DNA of 51,740 nt from Mariprofundus sp. EBB-1 (GTDB lineage Bacteria; Pseudomonadota; Zetaproteobacteria; Mariprofundales; Mariprofundaceae), in assembly GCF_003665155.1 (NCBI RefSeq), contig NZ_RCFQ01000020.1:1-51740 (forward strand), written 5' to 3'. The translations under genes were made by a program, and so were the position numbers. The notes beneath the pieces are model-generated. The model worked only from the letters and a program-made list of their open reading frames with translations, ran no database searches and was not told the origin of the DNA. Below are positions 7,601 to 15,656 of this stretch, one piece after another; within the stretch, counting starts at the first letter, position 1; each line of letters starts with the position of its first letter.

Positions 7601-7786
7601 GTGGGCGTACTTATTTGTGCTACAAGATATCGTCTTATAGCTAAGGGAAAATGGAAGTTTCTTCATCGTAGCGAACAATATATTTATTACTATCGACGGG
7701 CTATACCTGAATTGCTATGGCCAGCCTTCAACCATAAGTGGAATACTAAAAAAATATCTGCTTATTCTTCGGTATCGCCCTTTTAA
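7601..7786 (+). pseudogene. Probable remnant of a tyrosine integrase N-terminus
   Basis: The 61-residue frame contains FLHRSEQYIYYYRRAIPELL, which resembles the start of phage-type tyrosine recombinases (a YYYRRAIP-like strand followed by a hydrophobic helix). It then stops before any core-binding or catalytic domain. It lies 72 bases downstream of the tRNA-Ala gene, the classic place for an integrase. The rest of 7530-7864 contains no further open frame that I could recognise, and no second copy of the tRNA 3' end was found in the window. I read it as the scar of an old integrative element. The similarity is short and judged by eye. Confidence 0.4.
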
Positions 7787-7864
7787 CACAAACATTAAGA
7801 AGTGCTCTTGTTGGCAGTGATAGTGGAAGTTGTTTTATTTATTGAGAAGCACTGCAGCTATTTT

Positions 7865-10468
7865 CTAGGTTTTTAGTTTGTGGGCGAGCAAGGCATAAAC
7901 GGCATGACTTAAATCAGTGAGCTTAAATGGCTTACTTATCAGCTTCGTGTTTTCATCAAGTTGTAACTTCTCCATGGATGAAGATTTGTCATAGCCCGTT
8001 ATATAGAGGACAGGTATTTGAGGTTTAATCTCTCTTATCTCTTTTACCGCCATATAACCATTAATATTTGGCATGACAATGTCAGTTAGCATAAGACTGA
8101 TTTCGTCTTGATGGCTTTTAAACACTTCTATGCCTTGTAAGCCATCATGGGCAGTAAGTACATGATAGCCGAGGCTAGATAACAACTGCTCCAATGTGGT
8201 TAGGACAGAGTTATCATCATCAACCACCAAAATGGTATAGTGATCTGTAGCTTGTTGAATGGATTCAATTTCAGGAGACTCGATAGCTTCAATCTCTATG
8301 GTTGGCAGACAGACTGTAAATGTTGTGCCTTTACCAGGTTTGCTTTTTACGGTGACAACGCCGGCATGACTTTCGACAGTGCCATAAAGTGTTGATAAGC
8401 CCAGGCCTGTCCCCCTTCCTACTTCTTTTGTTGTGAAAAAAGGTTCAAATATATGGGGAAGGTTTATGGGGCTTATTCCATTTCCGGTGTCTTCTACGAC
8501 TAGCGTTGCAACTTGTGATGTACAAATCTTACAAATGTCCTTTTGCGCACAGTTATTTATTGACGATGCCTTTAGGCTTACAGTGATTGTCCCCTGTTCT
8601 TGATTGGAGAGGGCATCGCGAGCATTACTGACTAAATTCATCAGCACTTGTTGAAGCTGTGTTGCATTACCGTGCACAATGAGTCGTTCGTGCGTGAAAT
8701 TAATGATGAATTTAATATTTTCAGGCACACCAATTTGAGCCGTTTTTGCAGTTTCTTTCATCAAATTTGTGAAAGGAATGTTTTTCATCTCTACCTGGGC
8801 TTCCCGCGAAAACATTAATAGCTGACTGACCATGTCGGCTGCGCGATGACTTAATTGCTCAATACTGGAGAAATATGCCTTAACTTTTTCGGGTGAAGAT
8901 GCCTTGCTTTTTCCGAGGTAGGCTTTCCCCATAATGCCTGCTAGAAGGTTGTTAAAATTATGCGCGACACCACCGACCAGTGTGCCAACAGCTTCCATTT
9001 TCTGGGCTTGATGCAGTTGCTCTTCGAGGTGTTTTTGAGCACTTAGATCTTCATTGGTTCCCACAAAATGTGTAATTTTACCATCAGAATTAGTGATGGG
9101 TGAAATGGTCAGTGAGGCGGGGTAAAAGCTACCATCCTTACGTCTGTCAACAATGTTACCTCGCCAGGTTTTACCAGACAGGATGGTGTGCCACATGTCT
9201 TCGTAAAAGGAAGGGTCCTGTTGGCCGCTGCCAATAATTTTTGGGTTTTGTCCCAATGCTTCATTCGCCTCAAATCCGGTAATTTTAGTAAAAGCAGGAT
9301 TGACGTATTCAATGATGCCATCGCTATTGGTAATAAGGATGGCTTGCCCACTTTGTTCAAGGGCAGTGGATAATTTGCGTTGATGCGTCTCGATATGTCG
9401 TTTTTCATGCAGGTATGCAAATAATAGCGTGAAGAATATGGTGAGTAGTATTGATGCAAAGAGAATAACCCAACGAAGCTTGGTGCTATGCATATTTAAA
9501 AATGCCGAGGAGGCACTAAAGTGTAATTTTACCTTACTGTCTATAAATACAAATGATTTCTCCATTGATATGGGTGATTCAGTTAGCGTTGTTTTATAGG
9601 AATAAACTAAATGTTCTTTGCCATTGTGCGTGTCGAAAACCTGCAGATGGATTCCATGTTCAGGATAATCGCGGAGTGAATTTTCAAGCATGGCTCCCAC
9701 ATCCATATCAACGACGATAAAGCCCAGGTGCATCTTGGTCTGATTTCTTGAATCTAAACTCTTGAGGTGTGGCAAAAAAATAGGTGAAACAATACTGAAT
9801 ACAGGCATGTTATCATCGTAATCACCATCGTGGTGTATGGTCGTTGGTTCATCCGTCATGATGGCTTTTGAGAAGGCATCTGAAAATTCTGGTATTCGTG
9901 ATAAATCCAGACCGGGAATCATATCTGGAGATTTTACAATTCGACTCAAATAAATGGGGTAATGGTTATGATCCTCTGTTGTGTTCTGAATATTTTCATC
10001 GTCATTGTCATTGTTTGAACGGTCATGGATATGGAAAGAGCTATCCGGTGATTTTTTAACCAGCTTTTCAAAATCTTCTCGCTGTTCAGGTTTGATGAGG
10101 GGTACCCAAGCGAGCGCAAGTGTTGCTTTCTCCTTCCAGGGTAGCATGTTTGCAAGCGTATTAAATGTTTGTGGGGACACTGTGTTCTTTTGTTCAGTTA
10201 TCAGTATATTTTCCAGGGCCTGTTTAAAATTGCTGACATTTTTGTATGCGGAGTTCCATGCATGGGAGATCAGAATAAAATAACTATTGGCGATGGCGTC
10301 AAATTCGCTTTGAAGTCTTTTGTCTTCGGCTTGTTGTACTTGGATAAAAAGTAAACCGGAGAATATCAAGCCAATGAGGAGTGGAATAAGAGTCCGTTTG
10401 CTAAATTTAAACTTATTCTTCAAAGTCTTTCTCTCCCTTACATAATTGAAATAATGAATAGTCAGCAT
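7865..10468 (-). CDS. Membrane-bound hybrid histidine kinase (CHASE-like sensor, PAS, kinase, receiver)
   Basis: This 867-residue sensor has a first membrane segment near residues 28-45, a periplasmic region of about 275 residues resembling a CHASE domain (with an acidic/His-rich stretch near 155-170), a second membrane segment near 330-350, a PAS domain (about 365-480, ITNSDGIIEYVNPAFTKITGF), a HisKA dimerisation helix with GTLVGGVAHNFNNLLAG, a HATPase with VEDTGNGIS and GRGTGLGLS, and a C-terminal receiver with VVDDD and the phosphoacceptor Asp in LMLTDIVMP. The H-box reads HNFNNL instead of the common HDFNNL. There is no cognate regulator alongside, so output must go through a separate phosphotransfer protein or regulator. 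The ligand is unknown. Confidence 0.85.
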   Translation of the reverse strand: MLTIHYFNYVRERKTLKNKFKFSKRTLIPLLIGLIFSGLLFIQVQQAEDKRLQSEFDAIANSYFILISHAWNSAYKNVSNFKQALENILITEQKNTVSPQTFNTLANMLPWKEKATLALAWVPLIKPEQREDFEKLVKKSPDSSFHIHDRSNNDNDDENIQNTTEDHNHYPIYLSRIVKSPDMIPGLDLSRIPEFSDAFSKAIMTDEPTTIHHDGDYDDNMPVFSIVSPIFLPHLKSLDSRNQTKMHLGFIVVDMDVGAMLENSLRDYPEHGIHLQVFDTHNGKEHLVYSYKTTLTESPISMEKSFVFIDSKVKLHFSASSAFLNMHSTKLRWVILFASILLTIFFTLLFAYLHEKRHIETHQRKLSTALEQSGQAILITNSDGIIEYVNPAFTKITGFEANEALGQNPKIIGSGQQDPSFYEDMWHTILSGKTWRGNIVDRRKDGSFYPASLTISPITNSDGKITHFVGTNEDLSAQKHLEEQLHQAQKMEAVGTLVGGVAHNFNNLLAGIMGKAYLGKSKASSPEKVKAYFSSIEQLSHRAADMVSQLLMFSREAQVEMKNIPFTNLMKETAKTAQIGVPENIKFIINFTHERLIVHGNATQLQQVLMNLVSNARDALSNQEQGTITVSLKASSINNCAQKDICKICTSQVATLVVEDTGNGISPINLPHIFEPFFTTKEVGRGTGLGLSTLYGTVESHAGVVTVKSKPGKGTTFTVCLPTIEIEAIESPEIESIQQATDHYTILVVDDDNSVLTTLEQLLSSLGYHVLTAHDGLQGIEVFKSHQDEISLMLTDIVMPNINGYMAVKEIREIKPQIPVLYITGYDKSSSMEKLQLDENTKLISKPFKLTDLSHAVYALLAHKLKT

Positions 10469-10638
10469 AAGCTATGCCATCAATTCATGACATTTGAAAC
10501 AGATGCATGCAACAGCTACAAATCGCGGCTCACCGGCGGGATGGTGTTTTAGAGAATAGTGAAGAGGTATATCTGCGAACATAGCTGCCTCTATCGAATA
10601 CTGTTTTTTTAGATGATATATATTTTGAAGGGGCACGA

Positions 10639-11895
10639 ATGAATCATTCCTTTTATAGTGAAACACAGATTGACAATGGGCCACTGGTGTTAAGTCATGC
10701 CATGCCGCATAGCCAGAGTGTGGCACTGGGCATTTTTATCAATGTTGGCAGTCGCGATGAAATCGAACGGTTATCTGGAATAACCCATGCATTGGAACAT
10801 ATGTTGTTCAAGGGAACAGATCAGATGGATGTGCATCAGTTGGCAGAGAAGTTGGATGATCTGGGTGGAAATGCCAATGCCTTTACATCACGCGAACGCA
10901 CCTGTTTTCACCTGCATGTGTTGCATGAACATTGGCTTGAAGCACTCGATATTCTCATGCAAATGGTGCGTGAGCCGGCTTTGCCGGAAGCTGAATGGCA
11001 GCGCGAACGCGAAGTGATTTATGCCGAAATGGCCATGGTTGAAGATACACCGGAAGAGTGGGTGATGGATCAGCATCTGGAATCGCTGTTTCCAGATCAT
11101 AGTCTTGGTCGGCCTGTTTTGGGCACGCATGCCTCACTGTCATCGTTTTCTACTGAAGATTTATCGAATTATTTGCAGCATTGGTACAATGCTCCGCGCC
11201 TGTTGATCGTCGCAGCAGGAAACATTGATCACAATGCCTTGATTGATGCGGTCGGAGACGTTTCCTGGGGGGGGAAATCAGAAGCTGAAGCGCGCATTGC
11301 TGCAGTCCCGATGGCTTCAGGCGTACAGGCTCTGCCTCGCGCCGGAGAACAGGCTCAAATTATTGCATCCTTTCCGGGCATTGTTGCGGCATCCGAGCAG
11401 CGACCTGTTGCATGGTTGGCTAATCAGGTGCTGGGGGGAGGGATGAGCTCAACCCTGTTTCGTGAAATCAGGGAAAAGCGTGGTTTGGCCTATGGTGTGG
11501 GGTCGCATCTTAATGCGTTGAGTGATACTGGTACCTGGAGCATTACTTGTGGCACAGAGCCAAAGCGGGCTGCTGAATGTGTCGATCTATTGTCCGGCTT
11601 GCTGCACGGTTTTGCATCACAGATCAGTAGTGATGAACTCGAGCGTTCCAAACGTCAGCTGCAGGTGCAGTTTCGTATGGGACTGGATTCGGTTGAGGGT
11701 CAGATGCTTTATCTGGGCTCACGACTGGATGAACAGCATCTGCTTTCTCCTAGGCAGTGGTTGGAACGGGTGCAGGAGGTGGATGTTGAAGCGGTGCGTT
11801 TGTGGGCCTCGGAGCAGCTTTCAACATCGGCATTATGGAGTGTTGCTGCCCCTGAGCAGTCGCTGGCTCAAATTTGTGATAGAATTCGCTTGTAG
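10639..11895 (+). CDS. M16 family zinc peptidase (processing-peptidase type)
   Basis: The 418-residue protein has the inverted zinc motif HALEH (His50, Glu53, His54) of M16 metallopeptidases, and the distal Glu ligand lies in REVIYAEMAM about 75 residues on. The second half carries the R/Y-containing region FREIREKRGLAYGVGSHLNA typical of the substrate-binding C-terminal lobe. The length fits the single-chain, half-clamshell bacterial M16B type that works as a homodimer on peptides. No signal peptide is present, so it is cytoplasmic unless exported otherwise. It is preceded by GAAGGGG about nine bases before the ATG and is divergent from the sensor kinase. Confidence 0.92.
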   Translation: MNHSFYSETQIDNGPLVLSHAMPHSQSVALGIFINVGSRDEIERLSGITHALEHMLFKGTDQMDVHQLAEKLDDLGGNANAFTSRERTCFHLHVLHEHWLEALDILMQMVREPALPEAEWQREREVIYAEMAMVEDTPEEWVMDQHLESLFPDHSLGRPVLGTHASLSSFSTEDLSNYLQHWYNAPRLLIVAAGNIDHNALIDAVGDVSWGGKSEAEARIAAVPMASGVQALPRAGEQAQIIASFPGIVAASEQRPVAWLANQVLGGGMSSTLFREIREKRGLAYGVGSHLNALSDTGTWSITCGTEPKRAAECVDLLSGLLHGFASQISSDELERSKRQLQVQFRMGLDSVEGQMLYLGSRLDEQHLLSPRQWLERVQEVDVEAVRLWASEQLSTSALWSVAAPEQSLAQICDRIRL

Positions 11896-12040
11896 CACTC
11901 AATTTGCCAGCAACTTTTCAGATGATTGCGTTGAAAAATGCTCACTTACAAAAGTAAGCTGCGCTTTTCTGCCTTGTCCTCTGAGAACATCCGGCAATCT
12001 GAATGGCTACAATGTTATGTAAAGGATCGTGAAAACTAAG

Positions 12041-12784
12041 ATGATGAAGATGATTAAAGAAGATATTCGCACGGCCTTTGACCGTGATCCCGCTGCACGT
12101 TCGTCGTGGGAAGTGCTCACATGCTATCCTGGGTTGCATGCTATCTGGATGTACCGTCTGGCCCATCACTTGTGGGCCGTATTTGGCTGGCGTTGGTTGG
12201 CGCGTTTTGTGATGCATCTGGCGCGCTGGTTTACAGGTATTGAAATTCATCCGGGTGCAACTATCGGGCGTCGTTTTTTTATTGATCACGGCATGGGGAT
12301 TGTGATTGGTGAAACCACGGAGATTGGCGATGATGTGACACTCTATCATGGTGTTACCTTGGGTGGGACGACGTGGGAAAAGAAAAAACGTCACCCTACC
12401 TTACTCGATGGTGTCATTGTCGGAGCCGGTGCGAAGGTGCTCGGTGCGATTACGATCGGGAAGCAGTCGCGCATAGGTGCGAATTCGGTGGTGTTTCGGG
12501 ATGTGCCCGAACATTCCACCGTGGTGGGTATTCCCGGCACCGTAGTGGCGACGACTGAATCGCTGATTGAAGATGGTAAAATTAATCTGGATCATCATCT
12601 ATTGGCTAACCCGGTGTCGGAAGCGCTGGGGCATGTGTTGAAAATGATTGATGATGTGAATGCGCGTGTTGATACTTTTCATCCGAAACCTGAAGGTGAA
12701 GAGGCGGATACTGTGGATGAACTGGATAAAGATCGCCTGTCCGAGCAAGAAAAGCTGGAACGTTTTTTAGGTGGTGGAATTTAA
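12041..12784 (+). CDS. cysE: Serine O-acetyltransferase
   Basis: CysE acetylates serine with acetyl-CoA, the first step of cysteine synthesis. The short N-terminal helical part contains [15 protein letters not shown] and the left-handed beta-helix contains [40 protein letters not shown] and [19 protein letters not shown]. It is the compact EpsC/NifP-like form with a charged C-terminal extension (about residues 190-250). The start is uncertain: a GTG at 12029 lies only two bases after AAGGA, while ATG codons at 12041, 12044 and 12050 lie further away; 12041 fits the family best. It is followed by a terminator shared with the opposite strand. Confidence 0.94.
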   Translation: MMKMIKEDIRTAFDRDPAARSSWEVLTCYPGLHAIWMYRLAHHLWAVFGWRWLARFVMHLARWFTGIEIHPGATIGRRFFIDHGMGIVIGETTEIGDDVTLYHGVTLGGTTWEKKKRHPTLLDGVIVGAGAKVLGAITIGKQSRIGANSVVFRDVPEHSTVVGIPGTVVATTESLIEDGKINLDHHLLANPVSEALGHVLKMIDDVNARVDTFHPKPEGEEADTVDELDKDRLSEQEKLERFLGGGI

Positions 12785-12836
12785 CAAGTCTGTCTTCAGT
12801 TTGACGTTTTCACAGCCATAGTTTGATTAAAAAAAA

Positions 12837-12869
12837 GAGGGCGAGACTAATGTCTCGCCCTCTTTTTTT
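12837..12869. terminator. Bidirectional terminator between cysE and a leftward hypothetical gene
   Basis: GAGGGCGAGAC (12837-12847) pairs perfectly with GTCTCGCCCTC (12852-12862) across TAAT. A-rich sequence (about 12829-12836) precedes it and seven T residues follow, so it can stop transcripts from both converging genes. Confidence 0.92.
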
Positions 12870-12885
12870 GTTCTAAACGGTGTGA

Positions 12886-13158
12886 CTAGCGTGGTAAAAT
12901 ATTGTCGCCTTTACCTGCATCTGCCGGTGCATCATCACTGTTGATAAGCACAGTGATAGCGCCACGAAGTGCTGCACTCATGGTGTGATCCACAATTGCA
13001 TTGGCGGTAGTTTTACCCTTTGGAGAAACGATATCCATGGCGGAAGCTGATGCCACAGGAAGCCCGTAAGTCTGCATGTCATACAGTACATTTTTCGGAC
13101 TACCATTTGGATAAACGCGATCCCAGATGCCTGCAATTGGAGGTGCAGCAATTGGCAT
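12886..13158 (-). CDS. Small conserved hypothetical protein
   Basis: The 90-residue protein has no signal peptide or membrane segment. It is rich in Ala, Pro and Gly and ends in a segment with hydrophobic character, DHTMSAALRGAITVLINSDD. I do not recognise the family. No good ribosome-binding site precedes the ATG at 13158. It lies 76 bases downstream of the 203-residue hypothetical gene on the same strand and ends at the bidirectional terminator, so the two probably form one transcript. Confidence 0.5.
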   Translation of the reverse strand: MPIAAPPIAGIWDRVYPNGSPKNVLYDMQTYGLPVASASAMDIVSPKGKTTANAIVDHTMSAALRGAITVLINSDDAPADAGKGDNILPR

Positions 13159-13234
13159 ATTGATGTTGGTTGTCAGGATTTTTTATCGGAGAATGTAGAT
13201 AAATAACGTTTGGAGATGGTGAATTTATTCGTGC

Positions 13235-13846
13235 TTAAGCCCAATGGTCTGTGCTATTTTTCACTTCGCCAGCCATGGTTTGCCATTTATATTGATCCAC
13301 TCCTGTCTGTATTCTCGATGGGTCTATGGCGGGTAGAATTTCAGTGTGTTGCCTTGCCACTGTTGCGGATGTCGGAGGCGTTGAACTTATCTGGGTAGGC
13401 GCGGGCATTGCCCTTGTGGTGATCGTGGTTGATTGAACAGGCGTTTTTGAAGGAGCAACGGCCGCCATCACATGGGCTCCAATATCTTTACCTGTAGTGG
13501 AGTCCACAAACACATTGGCAACGGCAGAAACGAGGCTGGAAAGCATATTACCAAGTACGCCTCCATACAGCGTGTCACCAGCAATACGAGAGGCATAGCC
13601 CATTTCATCACCAGTAATCTTTCTGTAAATAGTCGAAATAATCGGGATATGTTGCAGTGGGTTAATCGCGTCAATGATGTCCCAAAAGCTAAAAGATTCT
13701 TTTTCCCACACGCCAGATGTTGCACTGGATGTGTTGTTCAATGTTTGCGGTGAAACGGGTTCCGGCACTGCTTTGGCAGTGTGTGGCTGCGTATTGGAGG
13801 CCCTGATGGGCGCGAATGTCCCTGTGGAATGGGAAATGGCTTGCAT
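13235..13846 (-). CDS. Conserved hypothetical protein with INPLQHIP..YRxITGD motif
   Basis: The 203-residue protein has low-complexity Pro/Thr/Ser-rich ends and a conserved core near residues 60-125: an amphipathic INPLQHIPIISTIYRKITGD, then ARIAGDTLYGGVLG-like glycine-rich sequence and a segment ending TTGKDIG. I remember similar core segments in uncharacterised proteins of Alphaproteobacteria such as Magnetospirillum, with no assigned function; this needs a search. The Gly-rich stretch may associate with membranes. It precedes the 90-residue hypothetical gene. Confidence 0.6.
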   Translation of the reverse strand: MQAISHSTGTFAPIRASNTQPHTAKAVPEPVSPQTLNNTSSATSGVWEKESFSFWDIIDAINPLQHIPIISTIYRKITGDEMGYASRIAGDTLYGGVLGNMLSSLVSAVANVFVDSTTGKDIGAHVMAAVAPSKTPVQSTTITTRAMPAPTQISSTPPTSATVARQHTEILPAIDPSRIQTGVDQYKWQTMAGEVKNSTDHWA

Positions 13847-13953
13847 GCAAAACTACTCGCATAGTTGATGCCATAATAAACTATAAATATTTCAATGACT
13901 TGAGATGTTTGTTGTTCAAGCGAAGGGCAGCTTTTTCCGGATGTTGGTAATTC

Positions 13954-14739
13954 TTACCGCTTATCCTTAAAGAGCAACCGCAGCCAGAGACTACCTGCCA
14001 TAATCATGGTTGAGGATAATAGCATGCCCATGGTGACAGGCCCGAACAGGAATCCGAGTTGTTCATCCGGTTGTCGAAAGTTTTCGCAGATGATGCGGGC
14101 AATAGCATAACCAATCAGGAAGATGGCAACACGAGCACCGGCCGGCCATTCTTTATTGCGCAGTGACCACATGACGATAAATAGTACGATGCCTTCCAGC
14201 GCCATTTCATACAGTTGGCTGGGATGACGAAGTTCAGGGCCGACATGAGGAAACACCATACCCCAGGGCACATCAGTGACTCTTCCCCATAGTTCGCCAT
14301 TAATGAAATTCCCGATACGACCAAACATCAATCCAAGTGGTGCGACGGTGAAAAATCGATCTGCCAGACCTAAAAAAGGTAGATCATGTTTTCGGCAATA
14401 AAACCATCCGGCAATGACCGGGCCAACCATGCCACCATGAAAGGACATACCGCCTTGCCAGATATACAGAATTTCAATCGGATGACCGAGGTAATAACTG
14501 AAATTATAGAACAACACATAACCGATGCGGCCACCAAGTACGACACCGAGAATAAGTGTAGTGAATAAGCCTTCATAAGCATCGCGTGAGATGCGGGTTT
14601 CCCATAAACCAGCTGTTTGCAGTTGTCTGCGCACCAGATACCAGGTGCCAAAAAAACCAGCGATATACATCAGTCCATACCAGTGAATGGCCAGAGGCCC
14701 CAGTTGAAGGGCGACAGGGTTAATGCCGGACCAGACCAT
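13954..14739 (-). CDS. lgt: Prolipoprotein diacylglyceryl transferase
   Basis: Lgt moves diacylglyceryl from phosphatidylglycerol to the lipobox Cys of prolipoproteins in the inner membrane. The protein of about 261 residues has seven hydrophobic segments, IHWYGLMY near the start, the signature GRIGNFINGELWGR near residue 140, and HPSQLYEM near 175. The ATG at 14739 was chosen because it overlaps the uppP stop codon (TAATG) and gives the family N-terminus; an ATG five codons upstream would extend into uppP. Coupling with uppP suggests one envelope-biogenesis operon. Confidence 0.95.
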   Translation of the reverse strand: MVWSGINPVALQLGPLAIHWYGLMYIAGFFGTWYLVRRQLQTAGLWETRISRDAYEGLFTTLILGVVLGGRIGYVLFYNFSYYLGHPIEILYIWQGGMSFHGGMVGPVIAGWFYCRKHDLPFLGLADRFFTVAPLGLMFGRIGNFINGELWGRVTDVPWGMVFPHVGPELRHPSQLYEMALEGIVLFIVMWSLRNKEWPAGARVAIFLIGYAIARIICENFRQPDEQLGFLFGPVTMGMLLSSTMIMAGSLWLRLLFKDKR

Positions 14740-15506
14740 TATAGAACCACCCATAATAGGAATAGACCGAACAGGATACGATACACGCCAAAGGCGACAA
14801 AGGTGAAGTGTTCAAGGAATTGAATAAACAGACGCATCACCAGCCAGGCAGAGATAAATGCCACTACAAAGCCAACGCCCAGCACCAGTAAGTTGGCGCC
14901 GGTGAAATCCTGATAGTGCTTTAACAGATCAAAGCCGCTGGCCGCGAGCATGACTGGCAGCGCCAGCAGGAATGAAAATTCAGCACTGGCTTTGCGTCCT
15001 AAGCCAATCAGTAAACCACCAATAATAGATGCGCCTGCTCGGCTGGTGCCGGGAATCACCGCGAAGACCTGTGCAATGCCAATCCATAAGGCATGTTTGT
15101 ACTGGATATCTTCGATATGCTGGATCGGGTACGCTTTGTCGCGGTGTAAGTATTCAACAATAAGAAAAATAATGCCGCCGATAATAAACATCGGAGCCAC
15201 AACTTCGACGGTGAACATAGATTTGATCTGTTTATGAAATAGCAGGCCAACAAAGCCGATAGGGATAAACGCCAGTGTTACCTTTAACCATAAATCAATA
15301 TGTTTCAAACTGAATTTATCACGGTAGTTGGCCACAACAGCAAGAATGGCGGCCAATTGAATAATCACCTCAAAGGCCTTGTTCGCTTCAGTGTCTGGTA
15401 AATGCATCCACTGGCTGGCGACAATCATGTGGCCGGTGGAGGAGACGGGCAGAAACTCGGTCGCACCCTCGATAATCCCCAAAATAATTGCCTGTATGAA
15501 ATCCAT
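14739..15506 (-). CDS. uppP: Undecaprenyl-diphosphatase
   Basis: UppP (BacA) dephosphorylates undecaprenyl diphosphate to recycle the lipid carrier for peptidoglycan and other polymers. The hallmark segments are [16 protein letters not shown] near residue 17 and [15 protein letters not shown] near 165, within a polytopic membrane protein of about 255 residues. The ATG at 15506 is preferred over the upstream ATG at 15536 because AAAAGGG lies nine bases before it and the protein then begins MDFIQAI, as is usual. It is co-transcribed with lgt. Confidence 0.95.
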   Translation of the reverse strand: MDFIQAIILGIIEGATEFLPVSSTGHMIVASQWMHLPDTEANKAFEVIIQLAAILAVVANYRDKFSLKHIDLWLKVTLAFIPIGFVGLLFHKQIKSMFTVEVVAPMFIIGGIIFLIVEYLHRDKAYPIQHIEDIQYKHALWIGIAQVFAVIPGTSRAGASIIGGLLIGLGRKASAEFSFLLALPVMLAASGFDLLKHYQDFTGANLLVLGVGFVVAFISAWLVMRLFIQFLEHFTFVAFGVYRILFGLFLLWVVL

Positions 15507-15656
15507 GATTAAAACCCTTTTTATTGCCGTAAACATATTGATCGCAGCTGTTGCGCAGCGACTCTACGGCTTGGTGGGCGCAACACAACGTCGTACCCAT
15601 TCGTTATTGCTGCTACGGTTTGGGCTTAACGATGTAAGGACAACACAGGATTTATT

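Noticed and set aside
10472-10726. Leftward frame of 84 codons before the M16 peptidase gene
   Set aside because: It overlaps the peptidase start on the other strand, has no ribosome-binding site and no recognisable features.
11938-11975. Hairpin-like CTTAC-AAAA-GTAAG sequence between the M16 gene and cysE
   Set aside because: It resembles short dispersed repeats seen in some proteobacteria, but only one copy occurs in this window and no T run follows, so neither a repeat nor a terminator can be supported.
11522-12022. Rightward frame of 166 codons overlapping the end of the M16 gene
   Set aside because: It is an out-of-frame shadow of the peptidase followed by intergenic DNA; the Cys/Trp-rich composition is typical of a wrong frame.
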